From: Arachis hypogaea
Lineage: Eukaryota > Streptophyta > Magnoliopsida > Fabales > Fabaceae
Length of the DNA: 64,000 bases
Direction of reading: 5' to 3'
Assembly: GCF_003086295.3 (NCBI RefSeq)
Contig: NC_092040.1
Location: 59,685,559-59,749,558, forward strand
A program made the translations under genes and the position numbers. The notes below the pieces were generated by a model. The model saw nothing but the letters and a program-made list of their open reading frames with translations. It was not told the DNA's origin and ran no database searches. Positions within the stretch are counted from its first letter, which is position 1; each line of letters starts with the position of its first letter. This document shows, piece after piece, positions 1 through 11,227 of the stretch.

Positions 1-126
1 ACCTCAGAAGAAGATATCCAGAGCTCCCTACAAGCAATACAAACAGTACCTCTTGGAGAAGACGAAGAGGTGCAGTCCAACCTAGCTCATTATTATCAAG
101 ACTCTCAAGACCCATTTGAGATGTAA
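1..126 (+). CDS. C-terminal end of an unidentified ORF
   Basis: Frame 1 is open from the first base to a TAA at 124-126, giving about 41 acidic, Gln- and Tyr-containing residues ending in DPFEM. Its start lies outside the window. It is followed by A-rich repeats and a TATA box, an arrangement seen at the end of the last ORF before the intergenic promoter of plant pararetroviruses (Caulimoviridae). That family link is an inference from layout only. The fragment has no motif that I recognise, and a chance open frame of this length is possible. Confidence 0.35.
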   Translation, partial: TSEEDIQSSLQAIQTVPLGEDEEVQSNLAHYYQDSQDPFEM

Positions 127-225
127 AAAGTATTGTATATGCAATAAATGTAAAAGCCCAATCATAAAGAAAAATGATCTTTGAAAAAAAAAAAGTAAAA
201 AGTGAAAAAGTAAAAGTAAAAAGTA

Positions 226-316
226 AAAGCAAACAGTAAATGTCGGCAAACAGTAAAAGCAAACGGTGAATGTCGGCAAACAGTAAAAGCAAACAGTACT
301 GTCGGCAAACAGTACT
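226..316 (+). repeat. Short tandem repeats upstream of a TATA box
   Basis: The block GTCGGCAAACAGTA starts at 242, 272 and 301, a period of 29-30 bp. It is joined by AAAAGCAAAC spacers and preceded by an AAGTAAAA-rich stretch. Its place just upstream of a TATA box suggests a repeated enhancer or activator-binding unit, which is an inference from position. Confidence 0.6.
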
Positions 317-338
317 CAAATAGTCATCATTTGGGGCC

Positions 339-485
339 TATAAATACCAAAGGCCTCACTCATTCAAAGGTATCAAAAACTTGAATACTCAAGAAATCTC
401 TCTACTCTTATATCTTCTTACTTTATAAATTCTCCAAGTATTTGTAATCATCTTCAAGAAGTGTATCAACTCTGCAAGCAATAAA
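339..485 (+). promoter_or_regulatory. Candidate pararetrovirus-type promoter: TATA box and downstream poly(A) signal
   Basis: TATAAATA lies at 339-346 between short GGCC arms. A canonical AATAAA lies about 135 bp downstream at 480-485. A strong TATA box with a poly(A) signal 100-200 bp further on is how caulimovirids make terminally redundant genomic RNA, so the layout fits an endogenous caulimovirid promoter. I found no clear tRNA-Met primer site, which weakens the case. An ordinary plant promoter is the alternative. Confidence 0.35.
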
Positions 486-554
486 AGTACAAGTTCATCT
501 TTGTAAGCTTACTATCTTTCTTTCATTTATTTTCTCAGTTATTATTCTTATACC

Positions 555-986
555 ATGAAAGAGTTTTATAAAAGGTTTAGATCTTTAAAATTAGTTAGAA
601 GAAATATGAAAACAAGAGTAATGGCAATAGATAGAAAAATAAGAGAACTAATAACTGAATCTTCGGAATTAAAAGTAGAAATAAAAAAGATGGACAAGAA
701 AATAATCAGAACCAAAAAGCTTCTACAACAAATTAAAACCAAAAAATCAGTAAAAACCGCTAGACAAACTATTAAGAATAAACGCATTCATTATGTTAGA
801 AGGATGCATTACTTACATGTAGAAAGCATGAGACAACTTTTAGAAATAGAATCAAGAATACATGTATATAACGTTCAAAGAATGGATGGCAATCCCCAAC
901 CTACAGTACCCGTACAAGATCTAGAACCTCAACCTTTACAAGAAACAAATCAACCTATACTAATAAATCAGCCTATAATAGCTCAA

Positions 987-1057
<71 letters not shown>

Positions 1058-1106
1058 ATTTTATTTTTCAAACATGAAAATAAAGATAGCTTATCAATGC
1101 ACATAG
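555..1106 (+). CDS. Lys-rich predicted coiled-coil ORF running into an AT microsatellite
   Basis: The first ATG after the candidate promoter opens a 183-codon frame. Residues 1-110 are very rich in Lys, Arg, Ile and Glu with heptad-like spacing, as in a coiled coil. Residues 115-145 are Pro/Gln-rich. From about residue 146 the frame is only alternating Tyr-Ile coded by the AT repeat, so the native C-terminus is lost or never existed. I recognise no domain. Position and composition would allow a small caulimovirid ORF downstream of the leader, but this is weak. If so, it is a broken old copy with no sign of function. Confidence 0.4.
989..1054. repeat. (AT)n microsatellite at an element junction
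   Basis: About 66 bp of uninterrupted AT dinucleotides. It marks the seam between the unidentified ORF region on the left and sequence on the right that matches, in reverse complement, the 3' non-coding part of element J near 60040. Element I is therefore truncated here. Confidence 0.95.
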
Positions 1107-1822
1107 ATTTTTAATTTTTTTCTTTTATAGTTTCACATGAGTAGGTACCCAAATTCCCATTATTTTATCATGACACATTCCTTTATTAACCTTTCTTCCC
1201 ACAATCTTCCCATACTCAATTAACACACAATTTCTATCTTAAGCGAACCAAAGATTCAATTGGAATATTTAATTATTTTTCTACTTAAGGCTAGTAATGT
1301 GGTAAAATGTAGAACAAGTGGGAACAAAACAGCTCAAAGTGGCTAACAAAGGTAATTTAAAGGGTATGCTTATTTGGGATAAGTGAGCTAAACAAACAAT
1401 GGCCTCAATCATATGCATGCATATAACACATTAACATTGGACATATAGGATAAAACAAAATTCAAAGTACAATCATAGAGAAGTAAACACACAAGGATAA
1501 AATAGTTATGGTTAAATAATGTAACCATGTATTTAGGCTCAAAGTCTCACATGTTGTGTGTTCTTTAGCTCAAAAACCATGTTCAAATTACAACTTCAAA
1601 CAAATCTAACATAAGGGTTTTGATTTAAATTAGTGAAAAAAACAAAAAATTTGGATCTTAGAAGAAACTTATTATCTTTTCAATCAAGTAGAACATGCAT
1701 GCAAATAATCCTATTTCTAAACAATCTATCCTAAAGAAAAACCTGACTAAATGTCCTATTTTATTGATGTTAGGGAAGAGAAATTACCTCCGGAAGTCAG
1801 GTATTGACCGACCTCCCCACAC
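1055..1822 (-). other. 3' non-coding region of element I
   Basis: AT-rich DNA without a coding frame. It matches 12097-12710 in element D and the reverse complement of 57076-57178 plus 59447-60060 in element J, so it belongs to the I/D/J family. A G-rich run, GTGGGGAGGTC on the minus strand, lies next to the env-position stop codon near 1811-1820 and is a candidate polypurine tract or part of one. Confidence 0.75.
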
Positions 1823-3085
1823 TTAAGGCTTTGCACCGTCCTCGGTGCCATCTGTCAGGAACAAAGGTGGGCTGGTAGCAGTATCTCCACAGTCGGGACC
1901 GTCATGGCTCCCTGTGCTGGTAAAGAAAGTGGAGTCTGGAGTGTCTGGGTCTTTGTCAGGTCGGTGGTTGCCTGTGAGTAGCTCCTTGAGGTATTTGAAT
2001 CAGCGCTGGTTGCGGCACTCTCGTAGCTTTGCTTTCTGGTCTTACCAGTCTAACCTCTCCAGTATTTGATGGAGCAGTTGACTTGTTGAAGATGCTTATG
2101 GTGTTGAAGGAGGAATGTCTACAGCTGGTTCTGCGGACTGGCTGGTAGTGGCTATTGGTGGCTTGAGATATTTCCCGTTAGGGACGTACTGATCATCCCG
2201 TGGAAGCATGTCTTTGGTGTCCCCAGCTCTGTAGGAGACTCCGGCTGCTGAGACAAGATCTGAGACCAAGGCGGGAAAAGGTAAGTTACCCGTAATTTGT
2301 ACGTGTCCCATGGCATTCCGGATGTGTCTTGGTAGGTTCAGGGGCTGGTCTGTAAGGATGCACCATAGTAGAACGGCCATGTCTGCAGTGAAGGAGGACT
2401 CGTGAGTGCTTGGAAAGACGTAATGGGACATAATTTATGCCTATACGCGAGCCTCCAAGGTAAGTGCGGAAGCCTATATTCCCTTAGGTCGGGAACGATG
2501 GTATCCATAAATCCATCTGCTGCCAGGTTGTGCGATAACTCTGAGAACAGCGTCCTAGTCAAATTGGTACGTCTGGCGCTTGAGTGAAGCTTCTTGGAAT
2601 GCATCCAGTCCTTCTGGGGCAGGGGGAAGATCTAGAGCTCATTGAATGGCCTCTTCTGTAATGGGGACTTGCTTCTGACGGACATAGACAGACTTCAGGG
2701 TTGGCAAGTGGAAATTAGAGTAGAACTCAACTACCCATGAAAGATTAACCTGCCGTGGCTGTCTCTGTAGGAATCCCCATTATCGTCGCTCAATTTGCGG
2801 CTCAACAAATTCAGCAAAATGGGTCGGGAGGATAAGAAGGTATTCGTTGTTGTAACTCCTTTCTGCCAGGATAGGGAACATCTGCTCACAGTAGCGGTTG
2901 GGAAATCACGCAGTGTCCTTTGTTGGGAAGGCTTTCTCTTTTTAATCGACCTTTATAATCCTCTTAATTCTTTTTGTTGAGGGCTTAACTGCAGTTGAAA
3001 ATGGCTCTGCCACTAATGCTCTTTTTGTTCCTCTCATTGCTGGTGGTTTGGGAGTAGCTTTCTCGTTTTCTTTCTTGGTGGCCAT
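1823..3085 (-). pseudogene. Env-position ORF remnant of element I (plant transposon protein type)
   Basis: Start codon at 3085-3083 and stop at 1825-1823 are set by comparison with J (55815-57075). The N-terminus is MATKKG-like and Lys-rich. The middle holds a stretch also present in J (roughly 2431-2096, with FTADMAVLLWCI). The C-terminus has charged residues and ends in a GAKP-like sequence. From recall, the family resembles the putative plant transposon protein domain (Pfam Transposase_32 type) found after pol in legume Athila-like elements. Its role is unknown. Several frameshifts and stops break the reading frame, so it is a pseudogene. Confidence 0.6.
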
Positions 3086-4607
3086 CCTGAAAGGGAAAGA
3101 GTAAAGATGTTAAAACTTCAAGGGTTAAAGCAAGGAAGAGAACGGAAATGGTGGTAATCAATGCACAGTAAAGAAGAATGATGTTAACAGATGGTCATGA
3201 CTACATGTGAAAAGTTATCAATGGAAATATAGCAAGTGCATGTCATGACAATTAAATGCAAGGTGTTTAATGGCATGCCGGCAAAGGCATGAGTAGCATA
3301 GATCAAGCATTCAATGTCCAAGTTAGATTACCAAGTCTACCAAACTAACAATACGTTTGTAATAACAATTATATTTAATTAATAAAATATAAAAAGGGTT
3401 TTGTGAAAAGCAAGCATTTAGAGTAGTAGATTAAAAGAAATCTAAAAGTAGTGCACAATGCTATATGGGCGTTTTCACAAACACATAGCATGCATGGTAA
3501 ATAAGGTATTGAAAGTATCAAATTGAACATGCAAACACCCTATAAAAAGTAATATATAATTTTCAAACAATTCCTTAACAATCCATAAGAAAAATATAAG
3601 AAATAATGACCCAAATAAATTTCCAACACCAATAATAAAAAAAAGGTTTAAAAAGAAAAAAGAAAAAGAAAAATATAGATAATGAAAGTAAAAAGAAAAA
3701 GAAGAAAAAAACATAAAAATAAGAAGAAGAATAGAAAAGTAAGGAGGGAATAAGAAAAGAAAGACCTTCATAATGGTGGTGAGAAAGAGGAAGTAGAAAG
3801 TGAGAAAGAAGGAAGAAGGAAGAAGGGGGGAAGAAATAAGAAGGGAAAAGAAAAAGTAGGATTTGGGGAAGAAAAAGATAAGATACTTTGGCAGATTTGG
3901 ATAAGTTGTGCGGTGCAAGCGACACGGACACGTAGGTCACACATTCGCGCGAATAGCGCTTATATGAATTGACGTAGATGCGTCGGTCACGCGGACGCGT
4001 GACATGATTTGTGCTAGTGGCGCGAGGGCAGCCTCGTGTTCGCACAACTCTCTGTGTGAAAACTCATTTTGCCAAATTTTAGGGTGACGCATTCGCGTGA
4101 TTGACACGATCGCGTGAATGGCCGTATTTTGTAACCGACGCGGACGCGTGGATCATGCATTCGCGTGGTAGGGCTTGTGCTTCTAGCACGAGTCCAGCCC
4201 AACTCCAGCTCATCTTACTACCATACACCTATTTACGTCGATTTTATAGGGCCACGCGTTCGCGTGAGTGACGCGGACGCGTGGGAGACATTATTCCTAC
4301 ATGACGCGGACGCGTCAGCGACGTGGTCGCGTGGATCAATTTCTACCAAAGGCACGCCTCCAGCCATGCTTTCGCATGACTCTCTGTAAAATCTCTTTTC
4401 TTCCTTCAGGCACATATGACGCGGACGCGTCGCGTGTGAACTTTTTTTATGCAATATGCAAATGCAGATGCAAACTATAGGCACTAGTACTGAGAAGAGT
4501 TATTGAAAAAGTAAATTAAGGAGAGGGGAAGGAACGATCATACCATGGTCGGTTGTCTCCCACCCAGCACTTTGCTTTAACGTCCTTAAGTTGGACGCTC
4601 CACTAGC
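3086..4607 (-). other. Non-coding spacer between pol and the env-position ORF, element I
   Basis: No coding frame holds up. The right part contains GC-rich palindrome arrays and the left part is a long purine-rich tract (about 3610-3880) whose complement gives false Phe/Ser/Leu-rich ORFs. The equivalent spacers are 13084-14588 in D and 54161-55814 in J. At 4545-4600 the minus-strand sequence just after the pol stop, covering GGGAGACAACCCACCATGG, is shared by all three copies. Confidence 0.75.
3915..4436. repeat. GC-rich CGCG palindrome array, I/D/J family
   Basis: Many copies of short self-complementary words such as GACGCGGACGCGT and TTCGCGTGA, separated by AT-rich spacers of 20-60 bp, lie in an otherwise AT-rich region. 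Adjacent words can pair as GACGCG...CGCGTC hairpins. The same motif set recurs at 13865-14405, 37495-37700 and 54443-54968. Confidence 0.8.
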
Positions 4608-7451
4608 TCAGTCTTCTGGTGTGGGTGGATCTTCCAAGAGGAAGATCTCTAGCTCTGTGTTTTTCGCCATCTTTTCGCCATGAAATAACTTCAAGCGATG
4701 TCCATTGACCTTTATAAGTTCAGAGCTTGAAGGATGGCTCAACTGAAAGACTCTGTATGGCTCCGCCCTCTCTACTCGATAGGGACCGTCCCATCTGGAT
4801 CTCAGCTTGCCTGGCATGAGCCGCATTCTGGAGTTGTAAAGGAGGACTAAGTCCCCAGGTTGGAACTCTATTCTCTTGATGTTCTTATCATGTACAGCTT
4901 TCACCTTCTCCTTATACAGCCTGGAGTTTTCATAAGCTTTTAGGCGAAGTTTCTCTAATTCTTGCAGTTGCAACTTCCGTTCAGCTCTGGCTTTCTCATA
5001 GTCCATGTTGCATTCCTTTACCGCGCAGAAGGCTTTGTGTTCTAACTCAACTGGGAGATGACAGGCCTTTCCATAAACTAAGCGGAAAGGATTCATCCCG
5101 ATTGGTGTCTTGTATGCTGTCCGATATGCCCAAAGCGCATCTTGGAGCCTGGTGCTCCAGTCCTTTCTATGAGGCTTGACTATCTTTTGCAGTATACGCT
5201 TTATCTCTCTGTTAGACACCTCCGCTTGCCCATTAGTCTGGGGGTGATAGGCTGTTGATACTTTATGAATTACCCCATGCCTCTTCAGTAATCCTGTTAG
5301 TCTACTGTTACAAAGGTGAGTGCCTTGATCGCTCACGATTGCTCGTGGTGATCCAAAGCGACAAATAATATGGTTTCTAACAAAGAAAACAACAGTGTTA
5401 GCATCATCAGTACGGGTTGGAATTGCTTCTACCAATTTAGAAACATAATCTACATGTGCATAGTAAAGTCGGGAGGAAAAGTGTGGATAACTAGATAATT
5501 AGCTACAGGTGCATACCAAGGAACTACTTCAGATACTGCCTGTAAGCTAGCAAATGGGAAAGTATCATTGATATGAATGAAGTCATCTTTAATATGCTCA
5601 AGGCGACTCAAGTGGTCTGCCACTAAATTTTGGTTACCACTCCTATCTTTAATTTCTAAATCAAATTCTTGCAGCAGTAGCATCCAACGTATAAGCCTTG
5701 GTTTAGACTCCTTTTTAGCTAATAAATATTTTAGAGCTGCATGGTCTGAGTACACTACTACCTTAGTACCAAGTAAATAGGCTCAGAATTTATCTAGAGC
5801 AAAAACAATAGCTAGAAGCTCTTTTTCAGTAGTAGTGTAATTAGATTGAGCAGCATCTAAAGTCTTAGATGCATAAGCAATTACAAAAGGATCGTTACCT
5901 TCATGCTGAGCTAGTGCTGCTCCTACTGCATGATTGGAAACATTACACATGATTTCAAATGGTTGACTCCAATCTGGTCCCCTCACAATCAAAGCTTGAG
6001 TCAGGGCGGTCTTTAGCTTATCAAAGGCTTGTTTGCAATCCTCACTGAACTTGAACTCAATATCTTTCTGCAGTAATCTGGATAAGGGTAGTGCTACCTT
6101 ACTGAAGTCCTTAATGAATCTCCTGTAAAAACTTGCATGGCCAAGGAACGAACGGACTTCCCTCACAGAGGAGGATAAGGTAAACTAGAAATAACATCCA
6201 CCTTTGCTGGGTCTACAGAGATACCAGTATCAAAAACAACATGTCCTAGAACAATTCCTTGTTTCACCATAAAATGACACTTTTCAAAATTTAAAACAAG
6301 GTTTGAACTAACACACCTATCCAATACTCTAGATAAACTATCTAAGCAAAGGCTAAATGAATAACCATATACGCTAAAGTCATCCATAAAAACTTCCATA
6401 CAGGTCTCAATGAGATTAGAGAAAAGACTCATCATACACCTTTGGAAAGTAGCTGGTGCATTGCATAAGCCAAAGGGCATTCTCTTATAAGCATAAGTCC
6501 CAAAAGGACATGTAAAAGTAGTCTTTTCCTGATCGTCAGGAGCTATATGGATTTGAAAATAACCTTTATAACCATCTAAAAAGCAGTAATGAGATTTACC
6601 TGACAGGCGATCAAGCATCTGATCAATGAATGGCAACGGGTAATGATCCTTGCGAGTGGCTTGGTTGAGATGCCTATAGTCAATGCAAACTCTCCATGAG
6701 TTCTGCACTCTGGTTGTCAGAAGTTCTCCCTGCTCATTTCTTATTATTGTGACTCCAGACTTCTTGGGCACCACTTGCACTGGGCTGACCCATTCGCTAT
6801 CTGAAATAGGGTAAATAATATCTGCTTCAAGTAGTCTGGTTACTTCCTTCTTGACAACTTCTAAGATGGATGGATTCAATCTTTTCTGAGGTTGACGGAC
6901 AGGCTTTGCTCCTTCTTCTAAAAATATTCTATGTTCACAAACTTGAGGGTTGATGCCTACTATATCCGCCAAGCTCCATCCAACTGCTTTCTTATACGTC
7001 CTCAATACTCTAAGCAGTTGTTCTTCTTGCTGGGAAGTAAGCTCCCTCGCAATGATAACTAGAAATTTCTGCTTGTCCTCAAGGTAAGCATACTTGAGGT
7101 GTGGAGGAAGGGGCTTTAATTCTATTTTCTGCTCATGGCTTGGCTCTGGATCATCTGGGGCTGGTGAAAATGGTAACGAATCATCAGTATGTTCAGAGGG
7201 TGTCCCCACACTTGGATCTTGCTCCATATGACTCTCTTCCATTTTTTCCTGGTGAGTTATAGCTATAATTTCATAAATGATGTCGCATTGGAAGATGGAG
7301 TGATCTTCTGGGGGATGCTTCATAGCTTCATCCAGATTGAAGCTCACTGTTCTGCCATTTACCTCAAGAGAATAGGTTCCCGAAAAGGCATCCAGCTTGA
7401 ACTTCGAAGTCTTCAAAAACGGTCTTCCAAGAAGGATTGACGAAAGCTTTC
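4608..7451 (-). pseudogene. Element I pol: end of protease, RT, RNase H and partial integrase
   Basis: The minus frame opens at the insertion point of F with the ILLGRPF motif of a retroviral-type protease. RT follows, with SPVQVVPKK, RVCIDYRHLN, MPFGLCNAPATFQ and the catalytic FMDDF. A 1-nt loss near 6175 shifts the frame. RNase H continues with a TGA at 5785-5783 and the DHAALKYLL and NLVADHLSR motifs. At about 5456 a deletion of roughly 410 bp relative to D removes the integrase zinc finger and the first catalytic Asp. The frame resumes in 5435-4608 with SDQGTH and the Glu-bearing [10 protein letters not shown], then the C-terminal domain. No active enzyme is possible. Confidence 0.93.
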
Positions 7452-7714
7452 TGATGCCAGGGCATCTAGGCTAGTTTCACTGACCTTTTCTTTACTGTTT
7501 TAGGTTAGTTTCATGCATTTTCTTAGTGAATAAGGCAAGTTTTGGATGAAAATACACTTACAACTTGATTCAAGCAACTATTGTGAATTTCACATGATTT
7601 CATGAGGATTTTTGCTAGAATTGAATGATAAATTGATGATGCATAATCTCATGATTTTGGCTAGAGCTTTGATGCACTTTATTTGCTTGATTTCAGGACA
7701 AAAGAAGCAAGGAA

Positions 7715-8600
7715 GAACCACGTTAGTACTCACGTTAATCTAGTTAACATGACCACTAACGTGGAATGGTAAATATCTTGCAACATTAATGAGAAAAGTG
7801 ATCACCAATAACACCTGCGAAGCCATCATAAGCCCACATTAATTGCCACGTTAACTAGGTTAATGTGGTAGTTAACGTGGAGACAAATGAAAGCTCCAAC
7901 GTTAGTGGTAAACGTGAACACCACTAACGTTCCAAGATTTGGCAATAAGCCACGTTAAGAGTCACATTAACTTAGGTAACGTGAACTCTAACGTGGAAGA
8001 GAGGAACAATGCCAACATTAGTGACACTCACCTTTGTCACTATCGTTGAATCAAACTAGTATTGCCCACGTTAATGGTCACGTTAAGACCACTAACGTGA
8101 AAGTTAACGTGGAGCTAATATTGATGAGCCAACGTTAGTGACACTCACCTTTGTCACTAACGTTGGAGATGGCCTTCACTACCACATTAGTGGCCACGTT
8201 AACTTAGTTAACGTGAGCTCTAATGTGGAGAGTAGGGGCACTTGGAGCGTTAGTGACAAATGTAAGTGTCACTAACACTCTCGAAGGTGAGGCATAACCA
8301 CGTTAAGAGCCACGTTAGTTACACTAACGTGAACTCTAACGTAGGGACAAAGGGCTCAAGGCAATGTTATTGGGAAAGGTGAGTCACAATAACGCTTGCG
8401 AAGGTTTATAAGGCAATGTTATTGGGAAAGGTGAGTCCCAATAATGCTTGCGAAGGTTTACAAGGCTACGTTAGTGGTCACGTTGGTGCCACTAACATTG
8501 GAGTTAACGTGGGCTATATGGGGTTGGAACGTTAGTGAAAAATGTGATTGCCACTAACGTTCTCGAACCCACAATGTCACTTAACGTTAACTTCACTAAC
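7715..8600. repeat. ACGTTA hairpin array in the F 5' LTR
   Basis: Two inverted-repeat types alternate with about 60-100 bp between members. One is AACGTTAGTG...CACTAACGTT around a short loop. The other is CCACGTTAACT...GTTAACGTGG. Many members carry point changes. The same arrays occur at 11518-11822, in reduced form near 38078-38150, and at 58265-59125. Confidence 0.88.
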
Positions 8601-8722
8601 GCCCATACCTAATTCATACTTCTCTGCAAGCTGAGCCCACTAAAGATTGTAACTGCTTAAACTTAAGATCTAAGGCCCACATCGAAGACTTGAAGAACTC
8701 ATTAGAAGATCAAGAGAAGTAG

Positions 8723-8730
8723 TATATATA
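8723..8730 (+). promoter_or_regulatory. Candidate TATA box of the F 5' LTR
   Basis: TATATATA follows the hairpin array by about 120 bp. Solo LTR L has the equivalent run near 58121-58135 (reverse complement), and the split 3' LTR has TATATAAA at 38314. The position is consistent with the U3/R boundary of an LTR promoter. Confidence 0.45.
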
Positions 8731-9663
8731 GGAGTAGTTTTGAACTATAGAAAAGGTCGGCAATTTGGAGAACTACCCTCTCTATATTTACTTTTATGCA
8801 CTTTTAGCTAAGCATGTATTCTTTTCTGCCATTTTTCATTTCTGGAGCTATGAACAACTAAACCCCTTTCATTGGGTTAGGGAGCTCTATTGTAATTTGA
8901 TGGATCAATTATAGTTTTCATTTCTCTTTTTATTTCTTTTCTTTTGATTTACTAGAAAGCTTTCGATCTCAATTCAATTGGTTAGTTGTCTTGGAAAAGA
9001 AACTCTCCATAATTGGATCTCCTTTGAGCCTTGGAAAAGGGATGAGGAGATCATGCTAGAAATGCTTTCTCATGTTGGACCAAATTGGGGTCTGGGCGGA
9101 TATAGTGACATGTAATCATCCCAACACTTTGATTTGGAAATACATGTGGTATAATCAGTGACCACACTTCATCTCTTTCCATGAGCAATTAAATCAAGGA
9201 ATTGGGCAATTGTTCAAGCTTAGAGAGATTGGGTTGCCAAGGAATTGGAACCCAATCACATAAGATTGCCAAGGAGATCAATAGATGCTTTGATTGAGGA
9301 AGAGATGAAAATGAATTTGATCCGGAGAATACAACATCTCCTGAGCCCAATGAATTCTCCATTTCTGATCTTACCCATTCTCTTTACTTTCTGCCATTTA
9401 TTTTCATGCTCATTCCCCCAAATCCCCATTTAAGATTCTGCACTCTATTTTCTGCTATTTACTTTCCCGCCATTTAATTTTCTGCAATTCTCAAACTACA
9501 TTCTGTTTAGTTCAACTAGCATACTCTTCCAACTAAAGTTGCTTGACAAATCAATCTTTGTGGGATTTGACCTCACTCTATTGTGAGTTTTTATTTGACG
9601 ACAATTCGGTATACTTGCCGAAGGGAAATTTATTGAGAGACAAGTTTCCATGCATCAAGTTTA

Positions 9664-9681
9664 TGGCACCGTTACCGGGGA
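9664..9681 (+). other. Primer binding site of F (tRNA-Asp type)
   Basis: TGGCACCGTTACCGGGGA begins 6 bp after the LTR end. It differs by two bases from the perfect tRNA-Asp(GUC) 3'-end complement TGGCGCCGTTGCCGGGGA seen in elements A and B. Confidence 0.85.
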
Positions 9682-11227
9682 TTAATTGTGATTAACAAAC
9701 TATCGGTTGATTAATTTACTAGATTAGACACTTTTCTTTTGTCTTTGTTTTCTTTTGTTTCTTTATTTTCTATGCTCTCTAACTGTTTGTGTTAATGCCT
9801 CACCAAGAAGCCCCTATTTGTGACAGCTCTGGCTCTTGGTGATTTTGTTATTAATACAACAGTTTCTTTTACTTAGCTTCTTTTCAAATATAATTGGCAT
9901 ATGATCACATTCTAAGTTTGGTGTTGCCCTGCAATAATCTGTTTTCAATCTTTCTGGATATTTGCATCAAGTCCAAGAGAAAGTGTCACACTAAGTTTGG
10001 TGTGCCACTTGTTTTTCTATGCAATGTATCCAGCAACACCACTTGTTTGTACAATCATAATGCCTTTGCTTCTTAGGCCTGTAGTGTCATTTTTAACCAA
10101 GCTTGCTTAATTTTATTTTATTACTCATATCTTGTTTCTTTTTCTTTGACATTCATGGTTGAATCACATTCTCAACACCACTGCTCCTACTTGTTGCTGC
10201 CAGCAAAGCACTTATTCTAAGATGGTGATTGGAGGGAGGAAGTCTGCAGGAAGGGACAACAAGGGCGAAGATGAGCTACAAAGGTTGTAAAGTTCCTTTC
10301 CTTCTCATTTACTCCCAGTAAACTTAATGGCAATCATGAATGTCTCTTGTTTTGAATTCTGTGGTCTACCTCTGTTCTGTTATGTTACTTTTAGTAACAA
10401 GCATGGTTCACTGCTTATCATTGCACCTTCATCTTTAATCTGCTTGCACCCATTATACTTAAAAATGCATCAAAGAAATCATTCTTTTGAAAGGAAAGTG
10501 TTGAGGAATTTTATCAACTTTGAGGCAGGCTAAAGATTAAGAGAAATGGATTGATTGTATGATTGTGTATTGAGGTTATATGTTTGTGAAAACTTGCATG
10601 GGAGCTCATAGACAGGAATTTAAATTTGGAGAAGTGTTATGGAAATTCTCAAAAATCTATTGAACCAAGAAGCAGTAAACAAAAGAAAACAAAAGAAAAA
10701 GAAAAACAAGGAAAAAGCCCAAGGCTCTGAGCATCAATTACTAGGGTGAAAAAGAAAGATACAAAAACTCAAAGAGTTATTGTCCTAGTTACATGATTGT
10801 GGTGAATTTGTGTCAAAGAAAGAGGCCTGAGCAAGTAAATCCTAAGGGGTGCTTCATCACCTAATACCTTAACCCAACTGGGTTGGGAGTATTGATTGAA
10901 AACTTATCCTAAAGGGCCGCTTTGAGACATGACACCTAGAGTCGAGGCCAAGACAAATAAATACTGTTTCAAGGTGATAATTTATAAAGAGGACTCCATA
11001 ATGCCATCCGAATGACACTCCTAAGATCTAAGACTTCTAATATGTAAGGACTAATGAACATTGGAATCCTTGCATACGCATATAATTGGAGTTGGCCTCC
11101 ATTATCACTTAATCACTTCACTCACCAAGGCATCATAAGAAATTCTTCAGCACACTCCAATAAAAAGAATCCTTTGTGCATAATTCTTTTCTTGCTTGGG
11201 GACAAGTAAGATTTAAGTTTGGTGTTG
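9682..11227 (+). other. Internal non-coding region of element F
   Basis: No long frame and no Gag or Pol motif is visible. TAAGTTTGGTGT occurs at 9913-9924 and 9992-10003, and again at 11214-11225, two bases before the 3' LTR. The tail GCTTGGGGACAAGTAAG next to the LTR resembles the same position in A and H and is the likely polypurine-tract region. Length is about 1.5 kb against about 8.5 kb in A. Confidence 0.8.

Larger units (their letters stand above)
7452..9657 (+). repeat. 5' LTR of element F
   Basis: Starts TGATGCCAGGG and ends TTCCATGCATCA, giving TG...CA ends, 2206 bp. The last 100 bp match the end of the split 3' LTR (39105-39204) and the start of solo LTR L (57179 on, reverse complement). 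The middle holds the ACGTTA hairpin array. A TATATATA at 8723-8730 is a candidate TATA box. The first ~240 bp resemble L but not the 3' LTR of F. Confidence 0.88.

Noticed and set aside
9245..9433. Small ORF (LPRRSIDALIEEEMKMNLI) also present at 38826-39065
   Set aside because: It looks conserved only because both positions are the same part of an F-family LTR. L has it too but with changes, and there is no independent sign of translation.
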